The notes beneath the pieces are model-generated. The model was not told the origin of the DNA. It ran no database searches and worked only from the letters and a program-made list of their open reading frames with translations. From the NCBI RefSeq assembly GCF_003044565.1, contig NZ_POXG01000003.1, positions 248,001 to 312,000 of the forward strand: DNA of 64,000 nucleotides, written 5' to 3'. The first letter of the stretch is position 1. Each line of letters starts with the position of its first letter. The DNA is from Neisseria sicca (GTDB lineage: Bacteria; Pseudomonadota; Gammaproteobacteria; Burkholderiales; Neisseriaceae). This document shows, piece after piece, positions 54,361 to 63,968 of this stretch. A program made the position numbers and the translations under genes.

Positions 54361-55197
54361 ATGCAAATCATTCATACCATTAAAGAATTACGCGAATGGC
54401 GCAAAAGTGCAGGCAAGGTTGCCTTTGTTCCGACTATGGGCAATCTGCACGAAGGCCATCTCGCCCTCGTTCGCGAAGCCAAAAAACGCGCCGACAACGT
54501 CGTTGTCAGCATTTTCGTCAACCGTCTGCAATTCGGGCAGGGCGAGGATTTCGACAAATACCCGCGCACCTTGCAGCAAGACGCCGACAAACTCGCCAAC
54601 GAAGGCGTGGCCGTCGTATTCGCGCCCGACGAAAAAGAGCTGTATCCCCATGTTGAGCAACGTTTCAACGTCGAACCGCCCAACCTTCAAAACGAATTGT
54701 GCGGCAAATTCCGCCCCGGGCATTTCCGCGGTGTCGCTACTGTCGTCAGCAAACTGTTCAACATCGTCCAGCCTAATACCACCTGTTTCGGCAAAAAAGA
54801 CTATCAGCAGTTGGCGATTATCAAAGGCTTCGTCGAAGACCTGAATTTCAATATCGACATCGTTCCCGTCGATACCGGCCGCGCTTCCGACGGACTCGCG
54901 CTTTCCAGTCGCAACCAATACCTCAGCGAAGCCGAACGTGCCGAAGCCCCGCGTCTGTACCGCGAATTGCAACGCGTTGCCGCCGAACTCAAAAACGGCA
55001 ATCTCGATTACGTCGGACTGGAAACGGAAACCGTCCGCCGCCTGACCGAAGCGGGCTGGGTGGTTGATTACGTCGAAATCCGCCATGCCGAGAGCCTCGC
55101 CGTCGCACGCACCGGCGACAAAGCCCTCGTCGTCCTCGCCGCCGCCCGCTTGGGAACAACGCGCCTGATTGATAACTTGGAAGTCAGCTTGGCTTGA
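54361..55197 (+). CDS. panC: Pantothenate synthetase
   Basis: A 278-aa enzyme joining pantoate and beta-alanine with ATP. The nucleotidyl motif [10 protein letters not shown] is at 24-33 (H30, H33), GKKDYQQL near 144, and SSRNQYL near 182. A TATAAT sequence lies about 85 bases upstream. No panD is present here. Confidence 0.97.
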   Translation: MQIIHTIKELREWRKSAGKVAFVPTMGNLHEGHLALVREAKKRADNVVVSIFVNRLQFGQGEDFDKYPRTLQQDADKLANEGVAVVFAPDEKELYPHVEQRFNVEPPNLQNELCGKFRPGHFRGVATVVSKLFNIVQPNTTCFGKKDYQQLAIIKGFVEDLNFNIDIVPVDTGRASDGLALSSRNQYLSEAERAEAPRLYRELQRVAAELKNGNLDYVGLETETVRRLTEAGWVVDYVEIRHAESLAVARTGDKALVVLAAARLGTTRLIDNLEVSLA

Positions 55198-55213
55198 TTG
55201 TTGGCATAGAAAA

Positions 55214-55250
55214 AGGTCGTCTGAAAACCGGTTTGGGTTTCAGACGACCT
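55214..55250. terminator. DUS hairpin between panC and the SIMPL gene
   Basis: Inverted DUS arms with an 11-base loop between convergent genes; serves both strands. Confidence 0.75.
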
Positions 55251-55268
55251 TTTTGTTTGGAGAGTATT

Positions 55269-56000
55269 TTACATCTGCACCAAGCCGTTGACTGTGATGC
55301 TGATTTCTTCTGAGCCGGGAGAAGGGGCTTGGATAGCGTTGTTTTCGTCGCTTGCCGCACTTCTAGCAACAGCAGCTTCGGCACTCATCATTTTGGTACG
55401 GGCGAAACCTAAACGGTCGTCGATGGAGCGGTTGCCAATGTGGCCTAAATTGAGTTTGACGATTTTGTAGTTGGAAAAGCCGAGTGTTTTCGCCAAATCT
55501 TGCGCACGGTCTTTGAAGCGCAGGATGGCGGCTTTGCTGACTTGATCGACGGCGGCTTCGCGTTTTTCTTTGGAGATGCTGAAGCCGATGTGGTCGAGAG
55601 TGGCAGATTGCAGCGTCTCGTCAGTCAGGCGGTTGATGGCGTCAAAGTCTTTGCTTTCGACTTTGAACGAAGCAACTTCTTCCCAGCCTGTTTGGATGCG
55701 TTTGCCGTTGTTGTTGTATTCATGGCGCGGGCTGGCACTGCGGCTGAGGAGCTCGGTTTGGAGTTTGTTGTTTTGTACGGCTTTGTTGAAGTCGTTGAAT
55801 TTTTTCTGAAACGCTTTGTTAACCGTAGCGCGGTCTTTGCCTTCGGCATTGATGCTGAAGTGGGCGGTCATGGTATCGCGGGTTATTTCGAGATTGGCGG
55901 ATTCGGCAAACTCGACCATGTTGTAATGAAGGGTATTGGTTTCGGCTGCGGCGGGCAGGACGGTTGCGAGCATGAGGGCGGCAAGAATCGGGCGGAACAT
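55269..56000 (-). CDS. SIMPL (DUF541) domain periplasmic protein
   Basis: A 243-aa protein started at MFRPILAALMLATVLPAAAE, which gives a clear signal peptide. The frame extends upstream to 56318 inside trkA, which is not credible. The mature part carries the DUF541/SIMPL pattern (R-D-x-M-x-A-H-F-S at the start, and an I-S-I-T-V-N-G-x-V-x C-terminus). Some relatives bind DNA or interact with signalling kinases; the role here is not known. Confidence 0.82.
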   Translation of the reverse strand: MFRPILAALMLATVLPAAAETNTLHYNMVEFAESANLEITRDTMTAHFSINAEGKDRATVNKAFQKKFNDFNKAVQNNKLQTELLSRSASPRHEYNNNGKRIQTGWEEVASFKVESKDFDAINRLTDETLQSATLDHIGFSISKEKREAAVDQVSKAAILRFKDRAQDLAKTLGFSNYKIVKLNLGHIGNRSIDDRLGFARTKMMSAEAAVARSAASDENNAIQAPSPGSEEISITVNGLVQM

Positions 56001-56055
56001 GGATTTTCCTTTTGGTATCGGATGTGGAAACGGATGATATTGGATAATTTGTGTC

Positions 56056-56130
56056 AGGTCGTCTGAAAGCGCGGCTTCAACAAAGTTGAAAAAGGTTTTG
56101 ACTGCGCTGCAACAGGTTTTCAGACGACCT
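56056..56130 (-). terminator. Widely spaced DUS pair after trkA
   Basis: Inverted DUS copies about 49 bases apart, between trkA and the SIMPL gene. Folding would need a large loop. Confidence 0.35.
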
Positions 56131-56137
56131 CTGACGG

Positions 56138-57550
56138 TTAGCCGAAAAAGCCCATTTTGACTTGGATGAGTTTTTCGAGTTCGGGTAAGACGCGGCGGCG
56201 GGAGACAAAGAAGATGATGTGGTCGCCGTCTTGAACGAGGACGTCGGTGTGGTGTCCCATGATGACTTCGCCTGTTTCGGCGCGGACAATGGCGGCGATG
56301 TAGCAGTCGCCCGGCCATTTGATGCCGCTGATGCGCCTGCCGACGATGGCGGAAGTGTTTTTGTCGCCGTGGACGACAACTTCAATGGCTTCGGCAGTGC
56401 CGCGTCTGAGTGGGTGGACGGCAACGATATCGCCTCGGCGGATATGGGCGAGGATGGAGCCGATGGTGATGAGGTGCGGCGACACGACAATGTCGATTTT
56501 GTTGCCTTCGAGCAAATCGACGTAGCTGGAGCGGTTGACGATGGTTACAACGCGTTTTGCACCAAGGTTTTTCGCCAACAGGCTGGACATGATGTTGTTT
56601 TCGTCGTCGTTGGTCAGGGCGCAGAATACGTCGATTTCGTCGATGTATTCTTCGTCCAGCAGCGTTTCGTCGGTGGCGCTGCCTTGCAGGACGAGGGTGT
56701 TGTCGAGGTTTTCGGCGAGCCACTCGGCGCGGCGGGGGTTATGTTCGACGATTTTGATGTCGTATTTGGATTCGAGCTGCTTGGCAAGGCGGTAGCCGAT
56801 GTTGCCGCCGCCGGCAATCATGATGCGGCGGGTACGCGCTTCTTTGGGGCGCAGTTCGCGCATGATGATGTTGACGCTGCTGATGTCGGCGGCAAAAAGT
56901 ACCTCGTCGCCTTCGATAATGACGGTTTGCGGCGTGGGGACGATAAGGCGGTTGTTGCGGTATATGGCGCAGATTTGGCAGTCCGCGCCTTCGGGGAGGT
57001 GTTGGTTGATGTCAGCAATTTCACGGTTGACGAGCAGCCCGCCTTTACGCGCCTGTACGATGACCATGCGGACTTTGTCGCCGGCAAACCTCAATACCTG
57101 CAATGCGCTGGTGTAGCTGAGCAGCCCAACGAGCTGTTCGGTAACGAGCTGTTCGGGGCTGATGGTTTCGGTGATGTCGAAGACGGTAAGGCCGCCGTTT
57201 TCTGTATCGTCGTTTTCAGGGTAGGGGTATTCCAGATATTCGCTGGAACGCACGCGGGCGATGCGGCTGGGGATATTAAAGAGATCGGCGGCGATTTTAC
57301 AGGCGACGATGTTGGTTTCGTCGCTGCGGGTCAGGGCGAGCAGGAGGTCGGAGTCCGCTGCGCCCGCCTGTTCGAGGATAAACGGGGATGCGCCGTTGCC
57401 GAGTATGGTTTGGACGTCGAGGCGGCTGCCGATGTGTTGCAGGGCTTTTTCGTCAATGTCGATAACGGTAACGTCGTTGCTGGAAACGGAGGCGAGGTTT
57501 TGCGCGACGGTCGAGCCGACCTGTCCGCTGCCGAGGATGAGGATTTTCAC
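56138..57550 (-). CDS. trkA: Trk potassium uptake regulator TrkA
   Basis: A 470-aa cytoplasmic NAD-binding regulator of the Trk K+ channel. It has two RCK units in tandem: GSGQVGSTVAQNLA at 7-20 and GGGNIGYRLAKQLE near 237-250, each followed by a TrkA-C domain. Length is normal. The integral membrane partner (trkH) is not in the window. Confidence 0.95.
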   Translation of the reverse strand: MKILILGSGQVGSTVAQNLASVSSNDVTVIDIDEKALQHIGSRLDVQTILGNGASPFILEQAGAADSDLLLALTRSDETNIVACKIAADLFNIPSRIARVRSSEYLEYPYPENDDTENGGLTVFDITETISPEQLVTEQLVGLLSYTSALQVLRFAGDKVRMVIVQARKGGLLVNREIADINQHLPEGADCQICAIYRNNRLIVPTPQTVIIEGDEVLFAADISSVNIIMRELRPKEARTRRIMIAGGGNIGYRLAKQLESKYDIKIVEHNPRRAEWLAENLDNTLVLQGSATDETLLDEEYIDEIDVFCALTNDDENNIMSSLLAKNLGAKRVVTIVNRSSYVDLLEGNKIDIVVSPHLITIGSILAHIRRGDIVAVHPLRRGTAEAIEVVVHGDKNTSAIVGRRISGIKWPGDCYIAAIVRAETGEVIMGHHTDVLVQDGDHIIFFVSRRRVLPELEKLIQVKMGFFG

Positions 57551-57592
57551 GGTTTGGGCGGGTGGGTTGGTAAGGATGATGGGATTGTATAG

Positions 57593-57749
57593 TATAGTGG
57601 ATTAAATTTAAATCAGGACAAGGCGACGAAGCTGCAGACAGTACAGATAGTACGGAACCGATTCACTTGGTGCTTCAGCACCTTAGAGAATCGTTCTCTT
57701 TGAGCTAAGGCGAGGCAACGTCGTACTGGTTTAAAGTGAATCCACTATA
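57593..57749 (+). repeat. Correia element (full length) between trkA and hisS
   Basis: 157 bp, both terminal repeats and central part present, with three or four substitutions (GCTGCAGAC, TCGTACTGG, AGTGAATCC). It lies in the gap between divergent genes. Confidence 0.94.
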
Positions 57750-57809
57750 AAACAAAATAAAAAGGCTACAATGCCATCCTCGCCGTATTTCGGCTGCTTG
57801 GAATATATG

Positions 57810-57849
57810 GGTCGTCTGAAAAATCGCCGCTCCGGTTTTCAGACGACCT
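57810..57849. terminator. DUS hairpin upstream of hisS
   Basis: Inverted DUS arms with a 14-base loop and T run, between the Correia element and the hisS promoter (TATAAT at 57901-57906). The first arm reads GGGTCGTC instead of AGGTCGTC. Confidence 0.4.
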
Positions 57850-57941
57850 TTTTGCCCAAGTCCTTCATCGCCGAAACCTCACAACTCCTTAAAAATCAGC
57901 TATAATTGCCGACTATTTTGATTCCGGTATCCCTATTTGAA

Positions 57942-59237
57942 ATGGCACAAAAAATCCAATCCGTCAAAGGCATGAACGACCTTTTGCCCGTCGAACAGAA
58001 AGATTTCAAACTGACCGCCGCGTTTTGGCAGGCGTTTGAAGATGTGGTCGGCCGCTGGACGCGTGCTTATGGTTATCAGCAAATCCGTACGCCGATTGTT
58101 GAGCAGACGGGTTTGTTTGTCCGCTCCATCGGCGAGGAAACCGATGTGGTTGGCAAGGAAATGTACACTTTTTCCGACTCCAACGATTCTTTGAGCCTGA
58201 GCCTGCGACCGGAAGGTACGGCATCCTGCCTGCGTGCGGTGGTCGAGCATAACCTGTTGTACAACAGCCCGCAAAAGCTGTGGTACATGGGGCCGATGTT
58301 CCGCCGCGAACGCCCGCAAAAAGGACGTTACCGCCAGTTTCATCAAGTCGGTATCGAGGCGTTGGGTTTTGAAGGTCCGGACATCGACGCGGAAATCATC
58401 GCGATGTCAGCGGATTTGTGGGACAAACTGGGTATCCGCGATTACCTGACTTTGGAAATCAACAGCTTGGGCAATCGCGAAGAACGTGCGGCGCACCGTG
58501 CGGCTTTGGTCGAATATCTGACCCGTTATGAAGACAAATTGGACGAAGACAGCAAACGTCGTCTGAAAACCAATCCGTTGCGCGTTTTGGATTCCAAAAA
58601 TCCCGATTTGCAGGAAATCTGCAATGCCGCGCCGCATCTGACCGATTATCTGGGCGAGGAATCGCGCAACCATTACAGCCGTTTCAAAGCCATGCTGGAA
58701 GGCTTGGGCATTGAATACGTTGAAAACCCGCGACTGGTGCGCGGCTTGGATTATTACAACCAGACCGTTTTTGAATGGACGACCGACAAACTCGGCGCGC
58801 AGGCGACGGTGTGCGGCGGCGGACGTTACGACGGTTTGATTGAAGAACTCGGCGGCAAGCCCGCTCCGTCCATTGGTTTTGCAATGGGTATCGAGCGTTT
58901 GCTGCTGCTGGTTAGCGAATACGGTTCGCTGGAAGTCAATGCCGCGCCTGACGTGTACGCCATGCATCAGGGCGAGGGTGCGGATTTGCAAGTAATGAAA
59001 TACGCGCAAGCCCTACGCGCACAAGGTTTCAACGTGATGCAGCATTCCGGCTATCAAAGCCTGAAAGCGCAAATGAAAAAAGCCGACAACAGCGGCGCGC
59101 GCTTTGCCCTGATTGTCGCGCAAGACGAATTGGCGAACGGTACGGTTACGCTCAAAGACATGAACGGCGTACACGGTCAGCAAACCGTCGCCGCCGACGA
59201 TTTAATCCACACTTTACAACAATGGAAGAACGCATAA
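57942..59237 (+). CDS. hisS: Histidine-tRNA ligase
   Basis: A 431-aa class II aminoacyl-tRNA synthetase, started at [16 protein letters not shown]; the open frame starts 36 bases earlier with a weak TTG. Motif 2 region ([20 protein letters not shown]), the His-specific motif [15 protein letters not shown] and motif 3 (GFAMGIERL) are present, followed by an anticodon-binding domain. Its stop codon abuts the yfgM start. Confidence 0.97.
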   Translation: MAQKIQSVKGMNDLLPVEQKDFKLTAAFWQAFEDVVGRWTRAYGYQQIRTPIVEQTGLFVRSIGEETDVVGKEMYTFSDSNDSLSLSLRPEGTASCLRAVVEHNLLYNSPQKLWYMGPMFRRERPQKGRYRQFHQVGIEALGFEGPDIDAEIIAMSADLWDKLGIRDYLTLEINSLGNREERAAHRAALVEYLTRYEDKLDEDSKRRLKTNPLRVLDSKNPDLQEICNAAPHLTDYLGEESRNHYSRFKAMLEGLGIEYVENPRLVRGLDYYNQTVFEWTTDKLGAQATVCGGGRYDGLIEELGGKPAPSIGFAMGIERLLLLVSEYGSLEVNAAPDVYAMHQGEGADLQVMKYAQALRAQGFNVMQHSGYQSLKAQMKKADNSGARFALIVAQDELANGTVTLKDMNGVHGQQTVAADDLIHTLQQWKNA

Positions 59238-59867
59238 ATGGCAGCCCATCTTGAAGAGCAACAAGAGTTAGACAATTTTAAATACTTTTGGAAAAGTACC
59301 GGCCGATGGCTGTTTGCCCTGTTGATGGCGGCGGCGTTGGGCTATTTGGGCTATACCATGTATAAAAGCCATAAAGCCTCGAAAAATCAGGAAGCTGCTG
59401 CGGTATTGGCGAAAATCGTCGATAAAATGCAGGCAAAAGCCTCACAAGCCGAAGTTAACGCCGATTTGACCAATCTTCAGCAAAACTATTCGGATTCCAT
59501 CGCCGCCGCGCAAGCAACGCTGATGGCGGCTGCGACTGAATTTGATGCCCGCCGTTACGACGTGGCCGAAGGTCATTTGAACTGGGTGCTGCAAAACCAA
59601 AAAGCCCCGCTGGTTCAAGCATTGGCGGCGCAGCGTTTGGGTATCGTTTTGTTGCAGCAGAAAAAATACGATGCCGCGATTGCAGCATTGAACACCAAAG
59701 TCGAAGCCGATTTCGAGCCGCTGCTTTTGGAAGCGAAAGGCGATGTTTACGCTGCACAAAACAAAACCAAAGAAGCCGCGCAAAGCTATCAGCAGGCTTT
59801 GGAAAAGCTGCCTAAAGACGCTATCGAACGCGAATTGTTGCAAATGAAGCTGGATTCGCAAAAATAA
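59238..59867 (+). CDS. yfgM: YfgM-like tetratricopeptide membrane protein
   Basis: A 209-aa inner-membrane protein with one span near 21-40 and a periplasmic helical (TPR-like) domain. E. coli YfgM binds the SecYEG translocon and periplasmic chaperones. It starts at the base after the hisS stop, the same order as in other beta/gamma-proteobacteria (hisS-yfgM-bamB-der). The bamB gene that normally follows is missing. Confidence 0.87.
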   Translation: MAAHLEEQQELDNFKYFWKSTGRWLFALLMAAALGYLGYTMYKSHKASKNQEAAAVLAKIVDKMQAKASQAEVNADLTNLQQNYSDSIAAAQATLMAAATEFDARRYDVAEGHLNWVLQNQKAPLVQALAAQRLGIVLLQQKKYDAAIAALNTKVEADFEPLLLEAKGDVYAAQNKTKEAAQSYQQALEKLPKDAIERELLQMKLDSQK

Positions 59868-59896
59868 GGTCGTCTGAAAAATTGAGAGACGTATGC

Positions 59897-59923
59897 GGCT
59901 TGTCGGAATCTTTCCGACAAGCC
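59897..59923 (+). terminator. Rho-independent terminator of hisS-yfgM
   Basis: Perfect 12-bp stem GGCTTGTCGGAA / TTCCGACAAGCC, three-base loop, then a T-rich run. Not DUS-derived. Confidence 0.85.
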
Positions 59924-59951
59924 TTGTCTGTTTTAATTGTGTTCCACTTTA

Positions 59952-60047
59952 TATAGCGGATTAAAATAAAAATGAGACAAGGCGGCAACGTCAGCCAGTA
60001 CGTAAGGGGTTGGCAACGCCGTATCATTGCAATTTCCATCCACTATA
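59952..60047 (+). repeat. Correia-related miniature element, 96 bp, divergent
   Basis: TATAGCGGATTAAAA at the left and an inverse copy (CCATCCACTATA) at the right flank an interior unlike normal Correia elements: AAAATGAGACAAGGCGGC and GGGTTGGCAACGCCGTATC. Only GACAAGGCG and GGCAACGCCGTA are shared. It occupies the gap between yfgM and der. Confidence 0.7.
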
Positions 60048-60152
60048 TTTTCAGACAACCCCTTATCCTTTTTAACCTACCGTGTTTTGAAAACACCTGC
60101 TCGTGTTGCAGGTTCGCTTCCGAACCGACACTTGACACAGAAAGACCTCATT

Positions 60153-61610
60153 ATGAAACCCACCATCGCCCTTGTCGGCCGCCCAAACGTCGGCAAATCC
60201 ACCTTGTTCAACCGCCTGACGCGCACCAAAGACGCGCTTGTGCACGATCTGCCCGGCTTGACCCGCGACCGCCATTACGGACACGGCAAAATCGGCAGCA
60301 AACCTTATCTCGTCATTGATACCGGCGGTTTCGAGCCGGTTGTGGACAGCGGCATTTTGCACGAAATGGCGAAGCAGACTTTGCAGGCTGTCGATGAAGC
60401 CGACGCCGTCGTGTTTTTGGTGGACGGCCGCACCGGACTGACCCCGCAAGACAAAATCATCGCTGACCGCCTGCGCCAAAGCCCGCGCCCTGTTTATCTG
60501 GCGGTAAACAAAGGCGAGGGCGGCAACAGAGCCGTGCTTGCCGCTGAGTTTTACGAGCTGGCATTGGGCGAGCCGCACGTTATTTCCGGTGCGCACGGCG
60601 ACGGCGTGTATTACTTAATTGAAGAAATTTTAGAAAACTTCCCTGAACCTGAAGCCGAAGAAGCCGATGTAAAGCATCCCGTTTTTGCCGTTATCGGTCG
60701 TCCGAATGTCGGCAAATCCACGCTGGTTAACGCCATTCTCGGCGAAGAGCGCGTGATTGCCTTCGATATGGCGGGCACGACGCGCGACAGCATCCACATC
60801 GATTTCGAACGCGAAGGCAAACCGTTTACCATCATCGATACCGCAGGCGTGCGCCGTCGCGGCAAAGTCGATGAGGCGGTGGAAAAGTTCTCCGTTATCA
60901 AAGCGATGCAGGCGGTTGAGGCGGCAAACGTTGCCGTTTTGGTATTAGACGCGCAGCAGGACATCGCCGACCAAGATGCCACGATTGCCGGTTTCGCCTT
61001 GGAAGCAGGGCGCGCGCTGGTGGTTGCCGTCAATAAATGGGACGGCATCAGTGAAGAGCGGCGCGAACAGATCAAACGCGACATTTCCCGCAAACTCTAT
61101 TTCCTCGATTTTGCCAAGTTCCATTTCATTTCCGCATTGAAAGAACGTGGCATCGACGGATTGTTCGACAGCATTCAGGCAGCTTACAACGCCGCCATGA
61201 TTAAGATGCCGACGCCGAAAATTACCCGCGTCCTGCAAAGCGCCATCGAACGCCAACAGCCGCCGCGCGCAGGTTTGGTACGCCCGAAAATGCGCTATGC
61301 TCACCAAGGCGGCATGAACCCGCCCGTGATTGTGGTACACGGTAATTCTCTGCACGCGATTTCCGACAGCTATACGCGCTACCTGACCCAGACGTTCCGC
61401 AAAGCCTTCAATTTGCAAGGTACGCCGCTGCGGATTCAATACAATGTTTCCGAAAACCCGTATGAAAATGCGGAAGACAAACCGAAGAAAAAACCGCTGC
61501 GCCGCGTCAGCCTGAGCAACCGCATCGAAAAACGCGAGGGGCGCAAGGAAGAGAAAAACCGTTTTAAAAAGAAAACCAAAGTCAGCGTGAAAAAACAGCA
61601 CAGCAAATAA
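60153..61610 (+). CDS. der: Ribosome biogenesis GTPase Der (EngA)
   Basis: A 485-aa protein with tandem GTPase domains: GRPNVGKS at 9-16 and again from residue 182, and NKWD in the second, followed by the KH-like C-terminal domain. It acts in 50S assembly. The start at 60153 is the standard one; the open frame reaches back into the miniature element. The C-terminus is Lys-rich. It has its own terminator. Confidence 0.96.
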   Translation: MKPTIALVGRPNVGKSTLFNRLTRTKDALVHDLPGLTRDRHYGHGKIGSKPYLVIDTGGFEPVVDSGILHEMAKQTLQAVDEADAVVFLVDGRTGLTPQDKIIADRLRQSPRPVYLAVNKGEGGNRAVLAAEFYELALGEPHVISGAHGDGVYYLIEEILENFPEPEAEEADVKHPVFAVIGRPNVGKSTLVNAILGEERVIAFDMAGTTRDSIHIDFEREGKPFTIIDTAGVRRRGKVDEAVEKFSVIKAMQAVEAANVAVLVLDAQQDIADQDATIAGFALEAGRALVVAVNKWDGISEERREQIKRDISRKLYFLDFAKFHFISALKERGIDGLFDSIQAAYNAAMIKMPTPKITRVLQSAIERQQPPRAGLVRPKMRYAHQGGMNPPVIVVHGNSLHAISDSYTRYLTQTFRKAFNLQGTPLRIQYNVSENPYENAEDKPKKKPLRRVSLSNRIEKREGRKEEKNRFKKKTKVSVKKQHSK

Positions 61611-61624
61611 ATCTGACGGAACGA

Positions 61625-61652
61625 GGGGCGCGCCGCGAGGCGTGCCCCTTTT
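61625..61652 (+). terminator. Rho-independent terminator of der
   Basis: GC-rich stem GGGGCGCGCC / GGCGTGCCCC with one wobble pair, four-base loop, then TTTT. Confidence 0.8.
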
Positions 61653-61702
61653 AGATTGCGTTCGGGCGAATAGGGCGGTCGGTGATGAAGCCTTTTGAAA
61701 AG

Positions 61703-61809
61703 TATAGTGGATTAAATTTAAATCAGGACAAGGCGACGAAGCCGCAGACAGTACAAATAGTACGGCAAGGCGAGGCAACGCCGTACTGGTTTAAATTTAA
61801 TCCACTATA
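61703..61809 (+). repeat. Correia element (short form) between der and hfq
   Basis: 107 bp; both terminal repeats intact, central segment missing. Confidence 0.94.
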
Positions 61810-62083
61810 ATTTGCTAAGATTTTGTAATAAAAAGATTTTGTTTGATGTCAATGTCGTCTGAAAATCCAAATCCTCCGTCGTGTGTCTGGTTGCAAAAAT
61901 TGTTTGTATTGAAATGAATTTTTAATACATTGGGGTAGAAAATTGTTGAGAAGCCCGTTGTTTGATAGATGTTTGCATATTCTTACGGAAAAATAGTTGG
62001 TAATTTTTCTCGTTCGGGTCTACAATCCGACTCATGTTCGTTTTCAAAACGATTTCAAAATCATAATAATGGAGCTTATGAAT
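61810..62083 (+). other. AT-rich upstream region of hfq
   Basis: No gene is supported in this 274-base gap. One DUS core lies near 61855. The predicted hfq promoter is in its last third. Confidence 0.4.
61997..62026 (+). promoter_or_regulatory. Predicted promoter of hfq
   Basis: -35 TTGGTA (61997-62002), 18-base spacer, -10 TACAAT (62021-62026), about 58 bases before the start codon. Confidence 0.45.
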
Positions 62084-62371
62084 ATGACAGCTAAAGGACA
62101 AATGTTACAAGATCCTTTTTTGAATGCGTTGCGTAAAGAGCACGTTCCGGTTTCGATTTATCTGGTCAACGGTATCAAACTGCAAGGCCAAGTCGAGTCG
62201 TTTGACCAATACGTCGTTCTGCTGCGTAATACTTCCGTTACCCAAATGGTTTATAAACACGCGATTTCAACTATCGTTCCTGCCCGTGCCGTGAGCCTGC
62301 AACACGAGAACAAACCCCAAGCCGCTGCGGCTGCCCCGGTTCAAGTTGAGACCGTGCAACCTGCCGAATAA
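62084..62371 (+). CDS. hfq: RNA chaperone Hfq
   Basis: A 95-aa Sm-like protein forming hexamers that pair small RNAs with mRNAs. The Sm core is clear: [14 protein letters not shown] at the distal face, [10 protein letters not shown], and the Sm2 motif YKHAIST. The C-terminal tail is Ala/Pro/Gln-rich. Two ATGs are in frame (62078, 62084); the second is preferred, since it gives the standard MTAKGQML start and GGAG at 62071 is spaced nine bases from it. Confidence 0.97.
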   Translation: MTAKGQMLQDPFLNALRKEHVPVSIYLVNGIKLQGQVESFDQYVVLLRNTSVTQMVYKHAISTIVPARAVSLQHENKPQAAAAAPVQVETVQPAE

Positions 62372-62397
62372 TGTATGTAACGCATTAATCGATTCTG

Positions 62398-62424
62398 ATA
62401 CCTTACCGCTTGACCGGTAAGGTA
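62398..62424 (+). terminator. Rho-independent terminator of hfq
   Basis: Stem ATACCTTACCG / CGGTAAGGTAT with a 5-6 base loop, then TTTTTATTTT. Confidence 0.85.
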
Positions 62425-62461
62425 TTTTTATTTTCAGACGACCTCTGGACGGTTTCATCTT

Positions 62462-63031
62462 ATGCAGCTTGAAAACATCCTCCCTTTTGCACACACGCTT
62501 CTCAAACAAGCCTTGAAACCCGATGCCCGCGCTTTGGACGGCACAGCGGGAAACGGCAACGATACGCTGATGCTGGCGCGTTCAGTCGGTAGCGGCGGGA
62601 AAGTGTGGGCGTTTGACGTGCAAGAGCAGGCATTGGCAAACACGCGAATGCGTTTGGAAGAAGCGGGCATAACGGATAGGGTGGAACTGATATGGGACGG
62701 ACATGAAAACCTTGCCGCCCATATCCGCGAACCGTTGGACGCGGCGGTATTCAATTTCGGCTGGCTGCCCGGCGGCGATAAAAGCTGTACGACAGAAGCG
62801 GCAACCAGTATCCGCGCATTGTCATCCGCCTTATCGCTGCTGAAAACGGGCGGTTTGGCGGTTGCCGTCTTATATCCGGGACATGAGGCGGGGCTGTATG
62901 AAGCGCAGGCAATCGAAGATTGGGCGCGGCAGCTGCCGCAGGATGAATTTGCCGTTTTGCGCTACGGCTTTATCAACCGCCGCAACCGCCCGCCGTATTT
63001 GTTGGCGTTTGAAAAGTTACGTCAAGAATGA
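62462..63031 (+). CDS. Class I SAM-dependent methyltransferase, MnmM/YtqB-like
   Basis: A 189-aa protein of the rRNA_methylase (PF06962-type) group. The SAM loop LDGTAGNGNDTLMLA is at 25-39, the acidic strand end is AFDVQEQAL, and FNFGWLPGGDKSCTT is the family signature. Members of this family (MnmM) methylate the wobble nm5s2U of tRNA. Substrate is by family only. It starts after a DUS with no clear ribosome site. Confidence 0.83.
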   Translation: MQLENILPFAHTLLKQALKPDARALDGTAGNGNDTLMLARSVGSGGKVWAFDVQEQALANTRMRLEEAGITDRVELIWDGHENLAAHIREPLDAAVFNFGWLPGGDKSCTTEAATSIRALSSALSLLKTGGLAVAVLYPGHEAGLYEAQAIEDWARQLPQDEFAVLRYGFINRRNRPPYLLAFEKLRQE

Positions 63032-63083
63032 ATGTTTGCGGTAGAATAGACGCTTCTTTCAAAAACAATAACGTGCGACCGCT

Positions 63084-63458
63084 ATGCAATATCTGTTTGT
63101 AAAATACAGCCATCAGATTTTCGTTACCATCACCATTTTGGTGTTCAATATCCGCTTCTTTCTGCTTTGGCGGCATCCCGACAAACCTTTGGCGGGCATC
63201 TGGAAAGCCCTTCCCCATCTCAACGACACCATGCTGCTCTTTACCGGCTTGTGGCTGATGAAGATTACCCACTTTTCGCCCTTCAATTCGCCGTGGCTCG
63301 GCAGCAAAATCTTGCTGCTCTTGGTTTACATCGGGCTGGGTATGGTCATGATGCGCTCCCGTCCGCGTTCGCCGAAGTTTTACGCCATTTATGTTTTGTC
63401 GATGGCTTGCGTCGGCTGCATCGTCTATCTTGCCAAAACCAAAACGCTGCCGTTTTAA
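63084..63458 (+). CDS. SirB-family membrane protein
   Basis: A 124-aa protein with four predicted spans of the SirB/InvD (PF04247-type) family, function unknown despite the historic link with invasion gene regulation. It begins MQYLFVKYSHQIFVT and is followed closely (15 bases) by folK. Confidence 0.75.
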   Translation: MQYLFVKYSHQIFVTITILVFNIRFFLLWRHPDKPLAGIWKALPHLNDTMLLFTGLWLMKITHFSPFNSPWLGSKILLLLVYIGLGMVMMRSRPRSPKFYAIYVLSMACVGCIVYLAKTKTLPF

Positions 63459-63473
63459 AGAGGTCGTCTGAAA

Positions 63474-63968
63474 ATGCCGCAAACCCATTTTGCCGTCATC
63501 GCCTTGGGCAGCAACCTTGCCGAACCCGCCCGCCAAGTCCGCGCCGCTTTGTCCGCGCTGGAGGTGCATCCGCAGATTCAAATCGAAAAAACGTCCTCGC
63601 TGTATGTAACTGCGCCGGTCGGCTACGACGATCAGCCTGATTTTGTCAACGCCGTTTGTTCCGTCCGAACATCATTGGACGGCGTTTCGCTGCTTGCCGT
63701 GTTGAACCGCATCGAGGCAGATTTCGGGCGGGAACGCACGTTCCGAAACGCCCCGCGCACGTTAGACTTGGACATCATCGACTTTGACGGCATTTTCAGC
63801 AGCGACCCGCATCTGACCCTGCCGCATCCGCGCGCGCACGAACGCAGCTTTGTGATGAAGCCGTTAGTTGAAATCCTGCCTGATTTTGTTTTGGGCGGAC
63901 ACGCACGGGCGGCGGATTTGGCGGCTGCTTTGGGCGATGAAGGAATACGCCTGTTGGAAGCCGTTTGA
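63474..63968 (+). CDS. folK: 2-amino-4-hydroxy-6-hydroxymethyldihydropteridine pyrophosphokinase
   Basis: A 164-aa folate enzyme, next in the pathway after FolB (15833-16183). Motifs IALGSNL near 7, RTLDLDIIDFDG near 96 and LPHPRAHERSFVMKPLVE near 117 are standard for HPPK. The ATG is the direct continuation of a DUS (GTCTGAAAATG), so the spacing from AGAGG is set by the uptake sequence. Confidence 0.95.
   Translation: MPQTHFAVIALGSNLAEPARQVRAALSALEVHPQIQIEKTSSLYVTAPVGYDDQPDFVNAVCSVRTSLDGVSLLAVLNRIEADFGRERTFRNAPRTLDLDIIDFDGIFSSDPHLTLPHPRAHERSFVMKPLVEILPDFVLGGHARAADLAAALGDEGIRLLEAV

Noticed and set aside
56219..57592. 457-codon plus-strand frame antisense to trkA
   Set aside because: Long only because the GC-rich trkA codons avoid stops on the other strand; trkA has intact twin RCK domains.
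934..57849. Many regularly recurring 10-13 base repeats as a possible CRISPR array
   Set aside because: They are dispersed DUS copies in both orientations with no regular spacing, and no cas gene is present.
60027..60152. 42-codon N-terminal extension of Der
   Set aside because: It begins inside the miniature element; Der proteins start at the G1 domain as in [16 protein letters not shown].
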